27,023 nt of DNA, from NCBI GenBank assembly GCA_019416865.1, contig DXWL01000029.1:1-27023 (forward strand), given 5' to 3'. Positions 8,636-16,807 of the stretch are shown in pieces (the first letter of the stretch is position 1; each line of letters opens with the position of its first letter). This DNA is from Fusobacterium sp. (lineage in GTDB: Bacteria > Fusobacteriota > Fusobacteriia > Fusobacteriales > Fusobacteriaceae). Below the pieces are notes generated by a model. That model was not told the DNA's origin. It made no database searches and saw only the letters and a list, made by a program, of their open reading frames with translations. The translations under genes were made by a program, and so were the position numbers.

Positions 8636-9418
8636 TTGTTCACATTTACAAATTTTTTCCCTGCTTCTACAATTGAAGAAGCTTATGCAGAACTTATGAA
8701 AAATAAGAAAAATGTTCTGCTTGGAGGAACTTCTTATTTAAGAATGGGGAATACAAATTACAATACAGCGGTGGATATTTCAAATGTTACTGATATAGAT
8801 AAAATTACAGAAAAAGAGGATTCTTTTGAAATTGGAGCTATGGTTTCATTCAGACAACTTGAAACTGATGAAAATCTTTATAAATGGTTTCCTGTGATTT
8901 CAAAAGCTGTGGAAGATATTGTAGGGGTACAGCTTAGAAATAATGTAAGAATAGGGGCAACTGTATTTACAAAACATGGTTTCTCTGATCTTATTACAGC
9001 TCTTCTTTCACTTGATACATATGTTGTGCTTCATAAAGGCGGAGAGATTTCTTTAGAAGATTTTCTAAAAGAAAAAGAAACAAGAAAAGATATTCTTGTT
9101 AAAGTAATAATTAAAAAAGAAAAACTTAAAACATCTTTTAAATGTGTAAGAAAAAGTAAGGCTGATTACTCTGTTCTTAATATGGCTGTTTCAAGAAATG
9201 AAAATGGAGATGTCAGAGTTTCTGTAGGAGCCAGACCAAGCAAAGCAGTCCTTGCTCATAAAACTATGGAATTTTTAAAAGAAAATTTTGATGAAGAAAA
9301 AGCCGGAGAGATTCTTAAAAATGAAGTGATTTTCGCTGACAATATGAGAGGTACAAAGGAATACAGAGAGTTATTGGGTGCGGCACTTCTTGCCAAAGCT
9401 TTAAAGGAGGTAAGATAA
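8636..9418 (+). CDS. Molybdenum hydroxylase, FAD-binding subunit (XdhB/YgfM-like)
   Basis: About 260 residues, matching the medium FAD subunit of xanthine dehydrogenase-family enzymes; it would pass electrons from the iron-sulfur clusters to FAD and on to an acceptor. The FAD-binding PCMH-type motif LLGGTSYL is near residue 30, RIGATVF occupies the usual IGGN position, and a CO-dehydrogenase-flavoprotein-like C-terminal domain follows. The size is closest to E. coli YgfM (259) and shorter than XdhB (about 290). I prefer the TTG at 8636 because GGGGGG (8624-8629) is 6 bases upstream of it, whereas it touches the ATG at 8630. It leads the FAD, 2Fe-2S, Mo gene order. Confidence 0.88.
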   Translation: MFTFTNFFPASTIEEAYAELMKNKKNVLLGGTSYLRMGNTNYNTAVDISNVTDIDKITEKEDSFEIGAMVSFRQLETDENLYKWFPVISKAVEDIVGVQLRNNVRIGATVFTKHGFSDLITALLSLDTYVVLHKGGEISLEDFLKEKETRKDILVKVIIKKEKLKTSFKCVRKSKADYSVLNMAVSRNENGDVRVSVGARPSKAVLAHKTMEFLKENFDEEKAGEILKNEVIFADNMRGTKEYRELLGAALLAKALKEVR

Positions 9419-9421
9419 AAA

Positions 9422-9892
9422 ATGATTTTAACTGCAACAATCAATAACAGAAAAAAAGAACTTTTAATATCTGCTGACGAATATCTTGTAGATACTTTAA
9501 GAAATGCAGGATATCTAAGTGTAAAAAGAGGGTGTGATACAGGAGCTTGTGGACTTTGTACTGTTCTTGTAGATGGAAAGCCTGTTTTATCATGCAGCAC
9601 TCTTTCAGCAAGAGTTATGAATAAAAAAATAGAAACAATAGAAAATTATCCAGTGGAAGCTGAACTTCTTGCAAAACACTTGGCAGCAGAGGGAGCAGAG
9701 CAATGTGGATTCTGTGCTCCTGGATTTGCTCTTACAGTTATTGCTATGATGAAAGAGTTTGAAAATCCAACTGATGAAGAAATTTTACACTATCTTAACG
9801 GGAACCTTTGCAGATGCAGTGGGTATGCTTCACAGCTAAGAGGTATAAAAGCCTATATGAGAGAGGTGAAAGCTAATGAAAATAGTAAATAA
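9422..9892 (+). CDS. Molybdenum hydroxylase, 2Fe-2S subunit
   Basis: A 156-residue small subunit with two [2Fe-2S] centres. The plant-ferredoxin-type N-terminal domain has C38, C43, C46 and C58 (CDTGACGLC and LSC). The C-terminal four-helix domain has C95, C98, C130 and C132 (QCGFC and LCRC). All eight ligands are present, so it should be functional. It carries electrons from the molybdenum centre to the FAD subunit. The ATG lies 3 bases after the FAD-subunit stop, with AAAGGAGG (9403-9410) inside the upstream gene. The 3' end overlaps the next gene by 17 bases, which indicates translational coupling. Confidence 0.95.
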   Translation: MILTATINNRKKELLISADEYLVDTLRNAGYLSVKRGCDTGACGLCTVLVDGKPVLSCSTLSARVMNKKIETIENYPVEAELLAKHLAAEGAEQCGFCAPGFALTVIAMMKEFENPTDEEILHYLNGNLCRCSGYASQLRGIKAYMREVKANENSK

Positions 9893-12137
9893 ACCAACTC
9901 CTAAAATAGATGCTGTAAACCTTATCACTGGAAAACCTGTGTATACAGATGACCTTGTATTAAACAGCAACACTCTTATTATAAAGCTGCTTCGTTCACC
10001 ACATGCTTATGCAAAAATAAAATCTATTGATACAAAAACAGCTATGCTTATACCTGGAGTAGAAGCAATCTATACTTATAAAGATGTTCCTGAAACAAGA
10101 TTTACATCAGCAGGACAAAGTTATCCTGAGCCTTCTCCTTATGACAGAAGACTTCTTGATGAATATGTAAGATATGTTGGAGATCCTGTGGCAATAATTG
10201 CTGCAGAAGATGAAAAAACAGCTCTTAAAGCTATGAAGCTTATAAAAGTTGAATATGAAGTTCTTGAGCCTCTTCTTGATTATGAAAAGGCAACTACATC
10301 TCCAATAAAAGTGCATATGGAAGAAGATGCTCATACAAACTATGACATCGGATATGACAGAAACAAAAACCTTGCTTCACATCTTTTATACACAAAAGGA
10401 GATGTTGAGGAAGGACTTAAAGAGAGTGATGTGGTAATAGAAAGAACTTACCGTACTCAGCCTCAAATTCAATCTATGATGGAAACATACCGTTCATACA
10501 GCTTTTATGATGTTAACGGAAGACTTACAACTATTGCTTCTACACAAATTCCTTTCCATGTAAGAAGACATCTTGCAAGAATACTTGGACTTCCTGCAAG
10601 TCAAATAAGAGTTATAAAACCTAGAATCGGTGGAGGGTTTGGAGCAAAACAAACTATGGTTTGTGAAATGTATTCAGCCTTTGTTACAATGATGACAAAG
10701 AAACCTTCTAAAATTATATTTACAAGAAAAGAAACACAAGTGTGTGGAAATACAAGACACGCTATGACTCTTAATGTAAAAATAGGGTCTGACAAAGAGG
10801 GAAATATCAAAGGTATTGATATAAAGGTAATTTCAAATACTGGTGCTTATGGGGAACACGCCCCTACTGTAACAGGACTTGTTTCATTTAAAACATTCCC
10901 TCTTTATGAAAAAGTACCTATGAGAATGGAAGCAGATGTTGTGTATACAAATACAATGGTAGGAGCTGCTTTCAGAGGATATGGAGCTACTCAAGGTACA
11001 TTTGCAGTTGAATCAGCTGTAAATGAACTGGCAGAAATTTTAAAAATATCTCCTGCAGAAATAAGAATGAAAAATCTTGTTGAGCCTGGAAAAGACAGCT
11101 ATATAGCAAGTGGAGATATTAAAAAATGTATTGAAATAGGAAAAGAAAAATTTGATTTTGAAAGAAGATCTCAAAGAAGAGTTATGCCTGACGGAAAAGT
11201 AAGAGCTGCTGGAATGGCAGTTACAATGCAGGGATCTGGTATTGCAGGAGTTGACACTGGTTCTGCAACTGTAAGACTTAATGATGCTGGAAACTTCTCT
11301 GTTATGGTAGGAGTAACTGATATGGGACAAGGAAGCGACACTGTTATCTCTATGATGGCTGCTGAAGTTCTTGAAGTTCCTATGAGTGAAATAATAATAA
11401 ATGCAAGTGATACTGATGTATCTCCTTATGATCCAGGAGCATACGCTTCAAGTGGAACATATGTTACAGGAAAAGCAACTGTTCTTGCTTGTGAAAAAAT
11501 GAAAGAAGCAATTCTTGATACAGCAGCAGTTATACTTGAAACTCCTAAAGAAAATCTTATTTACTGTGGAGATCATGTAGAAACTCTTGATAAAGAAAAA
11601 TCTGTAACTATAAAAGATCTTGCAATGAAATCTGTTTCTTTTGATCTTAGAAATCAACTTACTACATCTGCAACATTTGGAAGCCCTACATCTCCTCCTC
11701 CATTTATAGCAGGATTTGCTGAGGTGGAAATTGATCCTTCTACAGGTGTATGTGAAGTTACTGATATTCTTTCTGTAGTTGACTGTGGAACACCTATAAA
11801 CCCAAGTGCTGCAAGAGTACAGGTTGAAGGTGGAATGGCTCAAGGAATAGGACTTGCCCTTTATGAAGATATTATCTTTGATAAAAAGGGAAGAGTTATG
11901 ACTGACAGTTTTATGCAGTACAAAATACCTTGCAGAAAAGATATAGGAAGAATGGATGTTGAATTCAGCAAAAGCTGGGAAGAATCAGGACCTTTTGGAG
12001 CAAAATCTATAGGTGAAGTAGTTATAAACACTCCTGCTCCTGCAATTGCAGCAGCAATTAAAAATGCTGTAGGGGTAAATTTCAGAACTCTTCCAATAAC
12101 TTCTGAAGATATCCTTATGGGTATGCTGAAAAAATAA
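9876..12137 (+). CDS. Molybdenum hydroxylase, molybdopterin-binding catalytic subunit (XdhA-like)
   Basis: A 753-residue catalytic subunit of the xanthine dehydrogenase family, the length of E. coli XdhA. Molybdopterin-binding motifs are intact: GGGFGAKQ (252-259), FRGYG (367-371), DMGQGS (482-487) and, near the end, GAKSIGE with the catalytic base Glu714 (bovine Glu1261). By an alignment made by eye from memory, residues that clamp purine in bovine xanthine oxidase are not kept: Glu802 is Gln259, Arg880 is about Leu334, Phe914 is Tyr370 and Phe1009 is about Ile456. The substrate is therefore uncertain: purine hydroxylation is suggested by the permease and riboswitch, not by the active site. 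No cofactor-insertion gene is in the window. Confidence 0.92.
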   Translation: MKIVNKPTPKIDAVNLITGKPVYTDDLVLNSNTLIIKLLRSPHAYAKIKSIDTKTAMLIPGVEAIYTYKDVPETRFTSAGQSYPEPSPYDRRLLDEYVRYVGDPVAIIAAEDEKTALKAMKLIKVEYEVLEPLLDYEKATTSPIKVHMEEDAHTNYDIGYDRNKNLASHLLYTKGDVEEGLKESDVVIERTYRTQPQIQSMMETYRSYSFYDVNGRLTTIASTQIPFHVRRHLARILGLPASQIRVIKPRIGGGFGAKQTMVCEMYSAFVTMMTKKPSKIIFTRKETQVCGNTRHAMTLNVKIGSDKEGNIKGIDIKVISNTGAYGEHAPTVTGLVSFKTFPLYEKVPMRMEADVVYTNTMVGAAFRGYGATQGTFAVESAVNELAEILKISPAEIRMKNLVEPGKDSYIASGDIKKCIEIGKEKFDFERRSQRRVMPDGKVRAAGMAVTMQGSGIAGVDTGSATVRLNDAGNFSVMVGVTDMGQGSDTVISMMAAEVLEVPMSEIIINASDTDVSPYDPGAYASSGTYVTGKATVLACEKMKEAILDTAAVILETPKENLIYCGDHVETLDKEKSVTIKDLAMKSVSFDLRNQLTTSATFGSPTSPPPFIAGFAEVEIDPSTGVCEVTDILSVVDCGTPINPSAARVQVEGGMAQGIGLALYEDIIFDKKGRVMTDSFMQYKIPCRKDIGRMDVEFSKSWEESGPFGAKSIGEVVINTPAPAIAAAIKNAVGVNFRTLPITSEDILMGMLKK

Positions 12138-12153
12138 TAATATAATAAATATA

Positions 12154-12191
12154 AAGGGGCTGTTGCAAATTTGTAAATGCAACAGCCCCTT
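12154..12191. terminator. Strong bidirectional terminator between the Mo-hydroxylase operon and folP
   Basis: AAGGGGCTGTTGCA (12154-12167) and TGCAACAGCCCCTT (12178-12191) form a perfect 14-bp stem with a 10-base loop. It ends 3 bases before the folP stop and serves both converging transcripts. Its GGGCTGT core recurs at 23514-23540, and a half copy lies at 39-62. Confidence 0.9.
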
Positions 12192-12194
12192 GCT

Positions 12195-13013
12195 TTATCT
12201 TCTTATTATTGCATCTGCCACAAGAGCTGCTCTTTTATTTTCCAAAACATCATGGACCCTTACTATATCAGCACCTCTCTCTATTCCTGCAACTGTTGTT
12301 GCAACAGTTCCCTCAGCTCTCTCTTTTGGAGGAAGCCCGTTTAAAAGAGCACCAATAAATCTTTTTCTTGATGTTCCAAGAAGTATTGGAGCAATATCAC
12401 GTATCTCTCCCATTCTATGAAGAACTTCTATATTCTGCTCCATATCTTTTCCAAATCCAATTCCTGGATCTATTACTATCTTATCTTTAGAAAGTCCATT
12501 TTCCTCTGCAATCTTAAAAGATTTTTCAAAAAACTCTCTCATTGAAACCATTATATCTTTTTCATAATGAGTGCCGTTTTGATTATGCATAACTATAACT
12601 GGTACATCATATTTTGCTGCAACAGCAGCCATTTCTCCTTTGTCATACTGAAGTCCCCATACATCATTTATAATGTCTGCTCCGTTTTCAAGAGCCTTTT
12701 CAGCAACCTCATATCTGTAAGTATCAATGGAAATAATTGTATCAAGTTCTGCTGAAATTCTTTTTATAACAGGAATAACTCTTTCCATTTCAAGCTCAAT
12801 AGAGATATCTTCATGCCCTGGTCTTGTAGACATTCCCCCTATATCAATTATATCTGCTCCTTCAGCTGCCATCTCTTTGGCTCTTGCAACAGCCTTTTCA
12901 ATATCAGCATAATCTCCGCCATCAGAAAACGAGTCTGTAGTAACATTTAAAATTCCCATTATAAGAGTTCTTTTCCCCAGTTCAATTTTTTTATTTTTTG
13001 AGTAAAGTATCAT
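12195..13013 (-). CDS. folP: Dihydropteroate synthase
   Basis: A 272-residue cytoplasmic enzyme that joins 6-hydroxymethyl-dihydropterin diphosphate to p-aminobenzoate, making dihydropteroate; it is the sulfonamide target. Family motifs are present in order: MGILNVTTDSFSDGG near residue 19, DIIDIGGMSTRPG near 55 (pABA loop), IVIDPGIGFGKD, GTSRKRFIG and RVHDV at the end. ATG is at 13013 behind AAGGGG. It is the last gene of the minus-strand folate set folE, folBK, AlbA_2 gene, folP, but is separated by 195 bases of repeat-bearing DNA and may also have its own promoter there. Confidence 0.97.
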   Translation of the reverse strand: MILYSKNKKIELGKRTLIMGILNVTTDSFSDGGDYADIEKAVARAKEMAAEGADIIDIGGMSTRPGHEDISIELEMERVIPVIKRISAELDTIISIDTYRYEVAEKALENGADIINDVWGLQYDKGEMAAVAAKYDVPVIVMHNQNGTHYEKDIMVSMREFFEKSFKIAEENGLSKDKIVIDPGIGFGKDMEQNIEVLHRMGEIRDIAPILLGTSRKRFIGALLNGLPPKERAEGTVATTVAGIERGADIVRVHDVLENKRAALVADAIIRR

Positions 13014-13027
13014 GAAAATCCCCTTTC

Positions 13028-13057
13028 TAAAAATTATTATTGTTTATATACATAAAA
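13028..13057. repeat. Copy 1 of an AT-rich 25-nt element
   Basis: The plus strand reads AAAAATTATTATTG then TTTATATACATA. The same sequence occurs at 16164-16195, and a close variant at 17874-17904, all in the same orientation. This copy lies just upstream of folP. Its function is unknown; as it is AT-only apart from a few bases, chance contributes, but the length makes a pure coincidence unlikely. Confidence 0.6.
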
Positions 13058-13059
13058 AA

Positions 13060-13202
13060 TTTACGCCGCCTTTTTTCCGTTTACGCCGGAAAATTGAAAA
13101 ATACTCAGTAAGATTTAAAACTTATTCTATTAAATATAAAGGAAATAAGTTTAATTTCTTATTAATAAATTTACGCCGCTTTTTTTCCATTTACGCCGGA
13201 AA
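13060..13202. repeat. Two 33-bp repeats (TTTACGCCG pairs) around an inverted repeat, upstream of folP
   Basis: Units at 13060-13092 and 13170-13202 differ at two positions. Each has TTTACGCCG twice, 20 bp apart (13060, 13080, 13170, 13190), and can fold as TTTCC/GGAAA around the second copy. Between the units, AAACTTATT (13118-13126) and AATAAGTTT (13144-13152) form a perfect 9-bp inverted repeat. The hairpins lack a T-run in the minus direction, so they are not ordinary terminators for the gene upstream. Two-turn spacing suggests a protein-binding array, or a small mobile repeat. Confidence 0.75.
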
Positions 13203-13208
13203 CTAAAT

Positions 13209-14693
13209 TTATAGTAATAATTCTTTTAATTTATCTATTTCTTCCAAAGCTTGTATTCTTAACTTATCTTCTGAATAATTCATAAAATAGTTAGTACCAC
13301 GTCCTCTTCCTGATTTTATAATTAATTTTTTTTCAAGAAGAGAATTAAAATTATCCGTTGCTTCATGCTTTGTTAAATTTAATTTTTCTCTGGCAGTTTG
13401 ATTATTTATTTTTTTATATTTTATTATAAAAGAGAGTATCTTTTTTTCTATCTCATTGATATTATCTAAAGTTTCTATCTCACTTGTATTCCAAAACTTT
13501 AGAATAAAACATTCATGTTTATTATCAATTTCAGGATATTTATAAGAATTTTCATAAGTAGCCTTTAAAATCCTAGGAACTCCACTTCCTCTTCGCTCAC
13601 ATAAATTTAAAAGTCTGAATATATCCTGAATAATATTATTTCTTGGCTTAGTCCTTTCTCCATTAAAAAATTCTGATCTTGTTATTCTAAGTTCTCCTGG
13701 ATTTTCAAATTGAAAATAACTTGGATATTTAATTATTCTGATTGATTCCTCTATTTTAAAATCAGCATGGATAATAGCATTTACAAAAGCTTCTCTTAAG
13801 GCTATTTGAACAGAATTAATCTCTGTTCTCATTAAATTATCTGAATTTAATTTGAACTCCTTTTCTACAGAATTATATAATTTTTCAATAACAATAAAGA
13901 AAAAGTTATAAAGATTTCCCTCTCCCCAAGTTCCATCATATATAACCCTATCTTTCCATCTCTCTATATTTGATTCACTTTTGTCTATATATTCAAGATT
14001 AAAATGAGGTAAAAATTCTTTAATGGCTTCTATTTTTCCAAATACCAGTAATCCTGCCATAGTTAACTCTACTATTTTTGTTTTTCTGTTTTTTCTGGCT
14101 GCTCCTATCTTAATTAAAAATTCCTCTGTATCTAATTCATTAAAAATATGTTCAGGCTTTAAAACAGAAAATCTCTGTCTGTAACTTATTAAACTTTTTT
14201 CATCTAAATCTTCTATAGTAAAATTTTCTATAACTGTACTATCTAAAGTTTCATTATTAGAATCTCTTATCATCGCTTTAATCTCAGATTCTGTACATCT
14301 ATAATCCCCTTCATAGTTTCTTTTGTATGCTTGACTAAAATTTTTATTTAGATAAATAGGTTTATCTTTATAACTAGCTTTAGGAACAGTAATAAAAATA
14401 ACAACTTTATTATTTTTTTCTATAACTTTAACCATCTCATCAGTAATGATATTTTTACTTACTTTTTCAGGATTATTTAAAATATTAAACAGTTCTTTTT
14501 TTATTTTTTCAGGATTCTCTACACCAGAAACTGTAAATTTTCCATCTTGCTCTTCTATTCCAAGTATTAAAACACCACCATCTGTATTGGCAAAAGAAGA
14601 ATAGGTATACAAAGCTTCTTTTGGAAAACTCTTTTTTGCTAATTTACATTCTATCTGATTAGATTCTTTTAAATTTTTCAAAATATTTTCCAT
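13209..14693 (-). CDS. AlbA_2 / HATPase_c_4 DNA-binding regulator-like protein
   Basis: A 494-residue protein of the RecG-related, Schlafen/AlbA_2 type. The N-terminal AlbA_2 domain (about 8-145) shows ESNQIECKLA and FANTDGGVLILGI. The GHKL-like ATPase region (about 295-380) has REAFVNAIIHAD, ENPGEL and RRGSGVPRI. A winged-helix segment follows at about 410-465. Members are often called transcriptional regulators and are common in accessory DNA; the ligand and target are unknown. The start follows AGGAGG, 17 bases after the folBK stop, on the same strand, so it is co-transcribed with the folate genes although unrelated to folate synthesis. Its codon use looks more AT-biased than that of folP and folBK, which suggests later insertion. 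Confidence 0.85.
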   Translation of the reverse strand: MENILKNLKESNQIECKLAKKSFPKEALYTYSSFANTDGGVLILGIEEQDGKFTVSGVENPEKIKKELFNILNNPEKVSKNIITDEMVKVIEKNNKVVIFITVPKASYKDKPIYLNKNFSQAYKRNYEGDYRCTESEIKAMIRDSNNETLDSTVIENFTIEDLDEKSLISYRQRFSVLKPEHIFNELDTEEFLIKIGAARKNRKTKIVELTMAGLLVFGKIEAIKEFLPHFNLEYIDKSESNIERWKDRVIYDGTWGEGNLYNFFFIVIEKLYNSVEKEFKLNSDNLMRTEINSVQIALREAFVNAIIHADFKIEESIRIIKYPSYFQFENPGELRITRSEFFNGERTKPRNNIIQDIFRLLNLCERRGSGVPRILKATYENSYKYPEIDNKHECFILKFWNTSEIETLDNINEIEKKILSFIIKYKKINNQTAREKLNLTKHEATDNFNSLLEKKLIIKSGRGRGTNYFMNYSEDKLRIQALEEIDKLKELLL

Positions 14694-14710
14694 AAAAAAT
14701 CCTCCTAAAT

Positions 14711-15541
14711 CTATTTACCAAGCTCTTTTTCCAAAACTCTCTTAAGTGTTCCCACTGTTTTTCTTTCAAGAGGGTGAACATAGTTTGGAGCTATCTCGCA
14801 AAGAGGTTCAAGAACAAACATTCTTTCACAAATCCATGGGTGAGGAACAGCAAGATCTTTTTCTCCTATAATCTCATCATCATAGAACAGAATATCAATA
14901 TCTATTATTCTAGGCCCCCATTTTATAGTTCTCACTCTTCCCATATCAAGTTCTGTTTTTAAAAGATTATCAAGAAGTTCATGAGGTGTGAAAAGTGTTT
15001 TTATCTCAAGACAGGCATTTAAAAACATATCCTGCTCTGTATATCCAAAAGGCTCTGTTTCAAGTATTGTGCTTTGAGCTGTTACTTTTGTATTTTCAAG
15101 ATTTCCTATTCTTTCAATAGCTTCAAGAAGATTTTTCTTCTTATCTCCCATATTTGTACCAAGAGAAAGATAAACTGTATGCCATTTTCTTGTAATCTCT
15201 ACAGCCACAAAATCAAAATGTTTTCTTATAGGTGCCCAAGGTTTTTTTATTGTAACCTTTACCTCTGAAATAAGAGGATATTTTGTAAGTATCATCTCAG
15301 CTGTTTTTTCTGCACAAGTTTCAATAAGATCAAAAGATTCACTTGTAAGAAGTTTTTCCACATCATCTGCCACAAATCCATAATGAGTAGAAAGTTCAAG
15401 ATTTCCTGTTTTTCCTGCTCCTCTTGTATCTGTTGTCATTTCTATTGAAACTACAAACTTCTGTCCTAGAAATTTTTCCTCTTTAAAAACTCCGTGCTCT
15501 GCAATAATTTCAAGATTTTCTATAATAATTTTATCCTTCAT
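14711..15541 (-). CDS. folKB: Bifunctional dihydroneopterin aldolase / HPPK (FolB-FolK fusion)
   Basis: A 276-residue fusion that catalyses two successive folate steps: cleavage of dihydroneopterin to 6-hydroxymethyl-dihydropterin (FolB, about 1-118) and its diphosphorylation with ATP (FolK, about 119-276). FolB shows IIIENLEIIAEHGVF and STHYG; FolK shows YLSLGTNMGDK, ETEPFGYTEQDMFLNA, the GPRIIDIDILFYDD metal/ATP motif and VPHPWICERMFVLEPL. Both parts look complete. It lies 9 bases after the folE stop. Its product is the substrate of FolP, two genes further on. Confidence 0.96.
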   Translation of the reverse strand: MKDKIIIENLEIIAEHGVFKEEKFLGQKFVVSIEMTTDTRGAGKTGNLELSTHYGFVADDVEKLLTSESFDLIETCAEKTAEMILTKYPLISEVKVTIKKPWAPIRKHFDFVAVEITRKWHTVYLSLGTNMGDKKKNLLEAIERIGNLENTKVTAQSTILETEPFGYTEQDMFLNACLEIKTLFTPHELLDNLLKTELDMGRVRTIKWGPRIIDIDILFYDDEIIGEKDLAVPHPWICERMFVLEPLCEIAPNYVHPLERKTVGTLKRVLEKELGK

Positions 15542-15550
15542 CTATATCTC

Positions 15551-16108
15551 CTAATCTTTCTTTATCAGCTGTAAAACTTCTGCTCTTTTTAAAGAATCTT
15601 CTGCAAAAACTCCCTTTGCTCCTGTGGTAATAATTTTAGCACCGGGTTTTTTAACACCTCTCATTGTCATACAAGTATGCTCTGCCTCTATAACCACATA
15701 AACTCCCATACAATCCAAACCTTTAAAAATAGTTTCAGCAATCTGCTCTGTAAGTCTTTCTTGAAGCTGAGGGCGTTTAGCATAAGCTTCTATCACCTTT
15801 ACAATATCTCCGAAACCTACAATTTTTCCATTTGGAATATAGGCAATATCTATCTTTCCAAAAAACGGCAGAAAATGATGTTCACACATAGAATAGAAAT
15901 TTATATTCTTTTCAATTATCAAATCATTATTTGGTACATGAAAACTATTTTTTAAAAAATCATAGGGATTAACAGCCATTCCAGAAAAAAACTCTCTGTA
16001 AAAATCCTCTATTCTTTGGGGAGTGTTTTCAAAAACTTCCTCATCTATATATTTTTTTTCCTTATCAAGCTCATTTAAAATCTCTTGAAAAGAGTTTTTT
16101 ATACTCAT
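15551..16108 (-). CDS. folE: GTP cyclohydrolase I
   Basis: A 185-residue enzyme that converts GTP to dihydroneopterin triphosphate, the first folate step, acting as a cytoplasmic multimer. Zinc ligands are Cys75 and His78 (CEHHFLPF) and Cys146 (HTCMTMRG). The family motifs KRPQLQERLT and GVKKPGAKIITT are present. I place the start at ATG 16108, with AAGGAG (16121-16116) 7 bases upstream; an open frame continues to 16150 but has no ribosome site. It is the first gene of the folate operon. The next step, removal of the triphosphate, has no gene here. Confidence 0.97.
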   Translation of the reverse strand: MSIKNSFQEILNELDKEKKYIDEEVFENTPQRIEDFYREFFSGMAVNPYDFLKNSFHVPNNDLIIEKNINFYSMCEHHFLPFFGKIDIAYIPNGKIVGFGDIVKVIEAYAKRPQLQERLTEQIAETIFKGLDCMGVYVVIEAEHTCMTMRGVKKPGAKIITTGAKGVFAEDSLKRAEVLQLIKKD

Positions 16109-16141
16109 TGTATTTCTCCTTAATAATTTATTCAATAATAT

Positions 16142-16147
16142 ATTATA
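16142..16147 (-). promoter_or_regulatory. Probable -10 of the folE promoter
   Basis: TATAAT on the minus strand, in the context TATTATTGTATAATA that also precedes the lipoprotein gene (4693-4707). There is no good -35 at the normal distance, so the shared upstream bases may help. Confidence 0.5.
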
Positions 16148-16163
16148 CAATAATAGGTGAAAA

Positions 16164-16195
16164 TATAAAAATTATTATTGTTTATATACATATAT
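16164..16195. repeat. Copy 2 of the AT-rich 25-nt element
   Basis: Plus strand AAAAATTATTATTG then TTTATATACATA, identical to the copy before folP over about 26 bases. It lies between the folE promoter and the end of the acetyltransferase gene. Confidence 0.6.
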
Positions 16196-16680
16196 TATTT
16201 TAAATCCAACCTCATATATATTGTATCCTCTCCAGGACTGTTATTATAACGAGGTATCTCGTAAAATCCATGCTGTTTATAACGATGAACTGCACTTTTT
16301 AAAAATGGCAGTGTATCAAGAAGCATATATCTATACCCTATCTCTTTAGCATCTGAAATTATTCTTTCAATCAGAAGATTTCCTATACCCTTTCCCCTAA
16401 ATTTTGGAACTATATAAAGCCTTTTCATTTCACAATTTTCATTATCTAGTTTTCTAAGAGCTATGCATCCTGCTGCTTCTTCATCACAAAATAATATATA
16501 TAACCTTCCTTCAGGACGTCCATATTTTTTCTCAAGATGTTTTACCTCTTCATCATAATTTTGTATTTTCAGATACTCCTCAAAATTATCCTGCTTCGAT
16601 ATAAGCATAGCAGTATATTCTGTAAAAAGTTTTAAAATTTCATTTTGATAACCATACCCCTCTCTGATTTCCACTTTCAT
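16195..16680 (-). CDS. GNAT family N-acetyltransferase
   Basis: A 161-residue acetyltransferase of the GNAT fold, which moves acetyl from acetyl-CoA to an unknown amine. The acetyl-CoA pyrophosphate loop is RLYIVPKFRGKGIGNLLIER (motif A, R-G-K-G-I-G), followed by the motif B-like MLLDTLPFLKSAVHRYKQHGF. The start at ATG 16680 is chosen because GGGAG (16692-16688) is 7 bases upstream; the longer frame to 16725 overlaps the promoter. It is divergent from the HTH-Fic pair and is bracketed, with that pair, by copies of the 25-nt element. The substrate cannot be told from sequence. Confidence 0.9.
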   Translation of the reverse strand: MKVEIREGYGYQNEILKLFTEYTAMLISKQDNFEEYLKIQNYDEEVKHLEKKYGRPEGRLYILFCDEEAAGCIALRKLDNENCEMKRLYIVPKFRGKGIGNLLIERIISDAKEIGYRYMLLDTLPFLKSAVHRYKQHGFYEIPRYNNSPGEDTIYMRLDLK

Positions 16681-16702
16681 ATTTATTCTCCCTTTTTTAT
16701 TT

Positions 16703-16731
16703 ATTCTATCACATAGAAAACCCATAGTAAA
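16703..16731 (-). promoter_or_regulatory. Promoter of the GNAT gene
   Basis: On the minus strand TTTACT (16731-16726), a 17-base spacer and TAGAAT (16708-16703) with an upstream TGA, an extended -10. It points to the acetyltransferase and is back to back with the HTH-Fic promoter. Confidence 0.6.
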
Positions 16732-16757
16732 TTTAATCTCTTTTAAAAATTTTTTTC

Positions 16758-16786
16758 TTGCACATCGGTAGGCAATGCCGTATAAT
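16758..16786 (+). promoter_or_regulatory. Promoter and likely operator of the HTH-Fic pair
   Basis: TTGCAC (16758-16763), 17 bases, then consensus TATAAT (16781-16786). The spacer holds the near-palindrome GGCAATGCC (16771-16779), well placed for binding by the HTH protein it drives, as in self-repressing toxin-antitoxin operons. That binding is an inference. Confidence 0.75.
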
Positions 16787-16807
16787 TATATAAAAGGAGA
16801 TGGTTTT

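Noticed and set aside
9256..11843. Antisense open frames within the molybdenum hydroxylase genes
   Set aside because: They are low-complexity or Ser/Cys-rich shadows of the real genes, with no ribosome sites and no recognisable domains.
13060..13202. CRISPR array
   Set aside because: Only two units separated by about 77 bases, each with internal repeats, and no cas genes nearby. The geometry does not fit a CRISPR.
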